This document shows, piece by piece, positions 7,325 to 7,643 of a stretch of 7,643 nt of DNA. A program made the translations under genes and the position numbers. The notes below the pieces were generated by a model that was not told the DNA's origin, searched no databases, and was given only the letters and a program-made list of their open reading frames with translations. This stretch comes from Bacteroidales bacterium (GTDB lineage: Bacteria > Bacteroidota > Bacteroidia > Bacteroidales > Bacteroidaceae), in assembly GCA_004556745.1 (NCBI GenBank), contig SFFY01000068.1:1-7643 (forward strand). The letters run 5' to 3'. The stretch's first letter is position 1. Every line of letters starts with the position of its first letter.

Positions 7325-7355
7325 CAAAGTTACTCGTTTTTGCCGATATCGGCAA
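7325..7355 (-). promoter_or_regulatory. Bacteroidetes-type promoter of the Fic gene
   Basis: On the minus strand, TAACTTTG (7332 to 7325) is an exact TAnnTTTG -7 box followed by CA. TTG (7355 to 7353) lies 20 bases upstream as the -33 element. Transcription should begin near 7318-7320, giving a leader of about 33 bases before ATG 7286. This fixes the start codon and excludes the longer frame to 7418. Confidence 0.75.
7340..7355. promoter_or_regulatory. Perfect 16-base palindrome, probable operator
   Basis: TTGCCGATATCGGCAA is identical to its reverse complement. It overlaps the -33 TTG of the Fic promoter and fills most of the spacer to the -7 box, a classic repressor position. The obvious candidate ligand is the N-terminal helix-turn-helix of the Fic protein itself, acting as a dimer. 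That pairing is inferred from position only. Confidence 0.6.
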
Positions 7356-7426
7356 TAGTTTAAGACAGGCAAGTTTCAGAAAGGCCTGAACATTCAAGAT
7401 AGAAGTGCAATGCTTCATGACTTTGA

Positions 7427-7643
7427 AACGAATGCAGCAACCCTAAAAAAGCCCTTCCTTATACGCATTTTTTTTCCCGAAAAACTATTCAACTATACAC
7501 TGATTTAATTAATGTTCTGAGTGAGAGTTTGTTGCGCGTGTATGGTTTGTGCCTCAAACCCTACACTTGTGACGGGTTGACTTATCCTGAAATGGTTGAC
7601 CTTCTGCTACGTCAGCATCTGTTGTCTCCGTTTAAGTTCATAC
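7427..7643 (+). other. Unassigned open frame running off the right edge
   Basis: After a TGA at 7424 this frame has no stop for 72 codons to the window end. Possible starts are TTG 7529, TTG 7532, GTG 7538 or ATG 7592. From the TTG at 7529 it reads LLRVYGLCLKPYTCDGLTY and continues, with a rather protein-like composition in its later part, but I do not recognise a family. No TAnnTTTG promoter precedes it, and a strong hairpin lies inside it. The first part (7427-7500), with A- and T-runs, looks non-coding. It may be the 5' end of a gene cut by the window or simply a chance open frame. Confidence 0.2.
7538..7566. other. Stable imperfect hairpin
   Basis: GTGTA, one mismatch, then GGTTTG (7538-7549) pair with CAAACC, one mismatch, then TACAC (7555-7566) around a TGCCT loop: 11 base pairs with one T/C mismatch. 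No T-run follows on the + strand, so it is not an intrinsic terminator. It could be a structured leader, part of a small RNA, a regulator site, or a mobile-element end. Confidence 0.4.

Noticed and set aside
7287..7418. 44-residue N-terminal extension of the Fic protein
   Set aside because: It would translate through the promoter and the palindromic operator-like site, and ATG 7286 begins exactly at the helix-turn-helix domain.
1..7643. CRISPR array, tRNA, rRNA, prophage or complete insertion sequence
   Set aside because: No regularly spaced repeats, no tRNA-like cloverleaf or rRNA sequence, and no integrase or transposase gene is visible. The only repeated structures are the REP-like doublet, the palindrome with its half-site, and the 13-base pair.

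Overview
The window looks like Bacteroidales chromosome, probably a GC-rich Prevotella-like lineage. The supporting signs are a short-form 3-phosphoglycerate dehydrogenase with the TPKKMGAQT C-terminal motif known from Bacteroides and Prevotella, a DPE2-type 4-alpha-glucanotransferase, and promoters of the Bacteroidetes TAnnTTTG type ahead of several genes with little Shine-Dalgarno sequence. The genus assignment is an inference from remembered protein families, not from a search.

Layout from left to right. A promoter at about 114-141 drives malQ (170-2815, +), a two-CBM20 GH77 glucanotransferase. A 141-base gap holds a second promoter-like sequence ahead of serC (2957-4024, +). Between serC and serA lies a 93-base REP-doublet-like inverted repeat (4031-4123). 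serA (4146-5066, +) and a DUF1015 gene (5072-6316, +) are five bases apart and should share a transcript, which ends at a strong intrinsic terminator (6328-6362). A convergent, visibly AT-richer gene for a Fic-domain protein with an N-terminal helix-turn-helix (6399-7286, -) follows. Its promoter carries a perfect 16-base palindrome and a downstream half-site. The last 357 bases hold this control region, a strong hairpin at 7538-7566 and an unassigned open frame that runs off the window edge.

Function. serC and serA supply the first two steps of phosphorylated serine biosynthesis (3-phosphoglycerate to 3-phosphohydroxypyruvate to O-phosphoserine). No serB phosphatase is present in the window. 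The DUF1015 protein is translationally close to serA and carries a DGHHR motif like that of ParB/sulfiredoxin-fold serine kinases, so a role in serine or phosphoserine metabolism is a reasonable hypothesis. malQ belongs to maltose/glycogen metabolism and looks like a separate transcription unit. The Fic gene looks like a self-controlled accessory gene, probably acquired.

No clearly new multi-gene system is visible. The best leads are the possible SerK-like role of DUF1015, the degenerate cofactor site of SerA, the REPIN-like element and the apparent autoregulatory circuit of the Fic gene.
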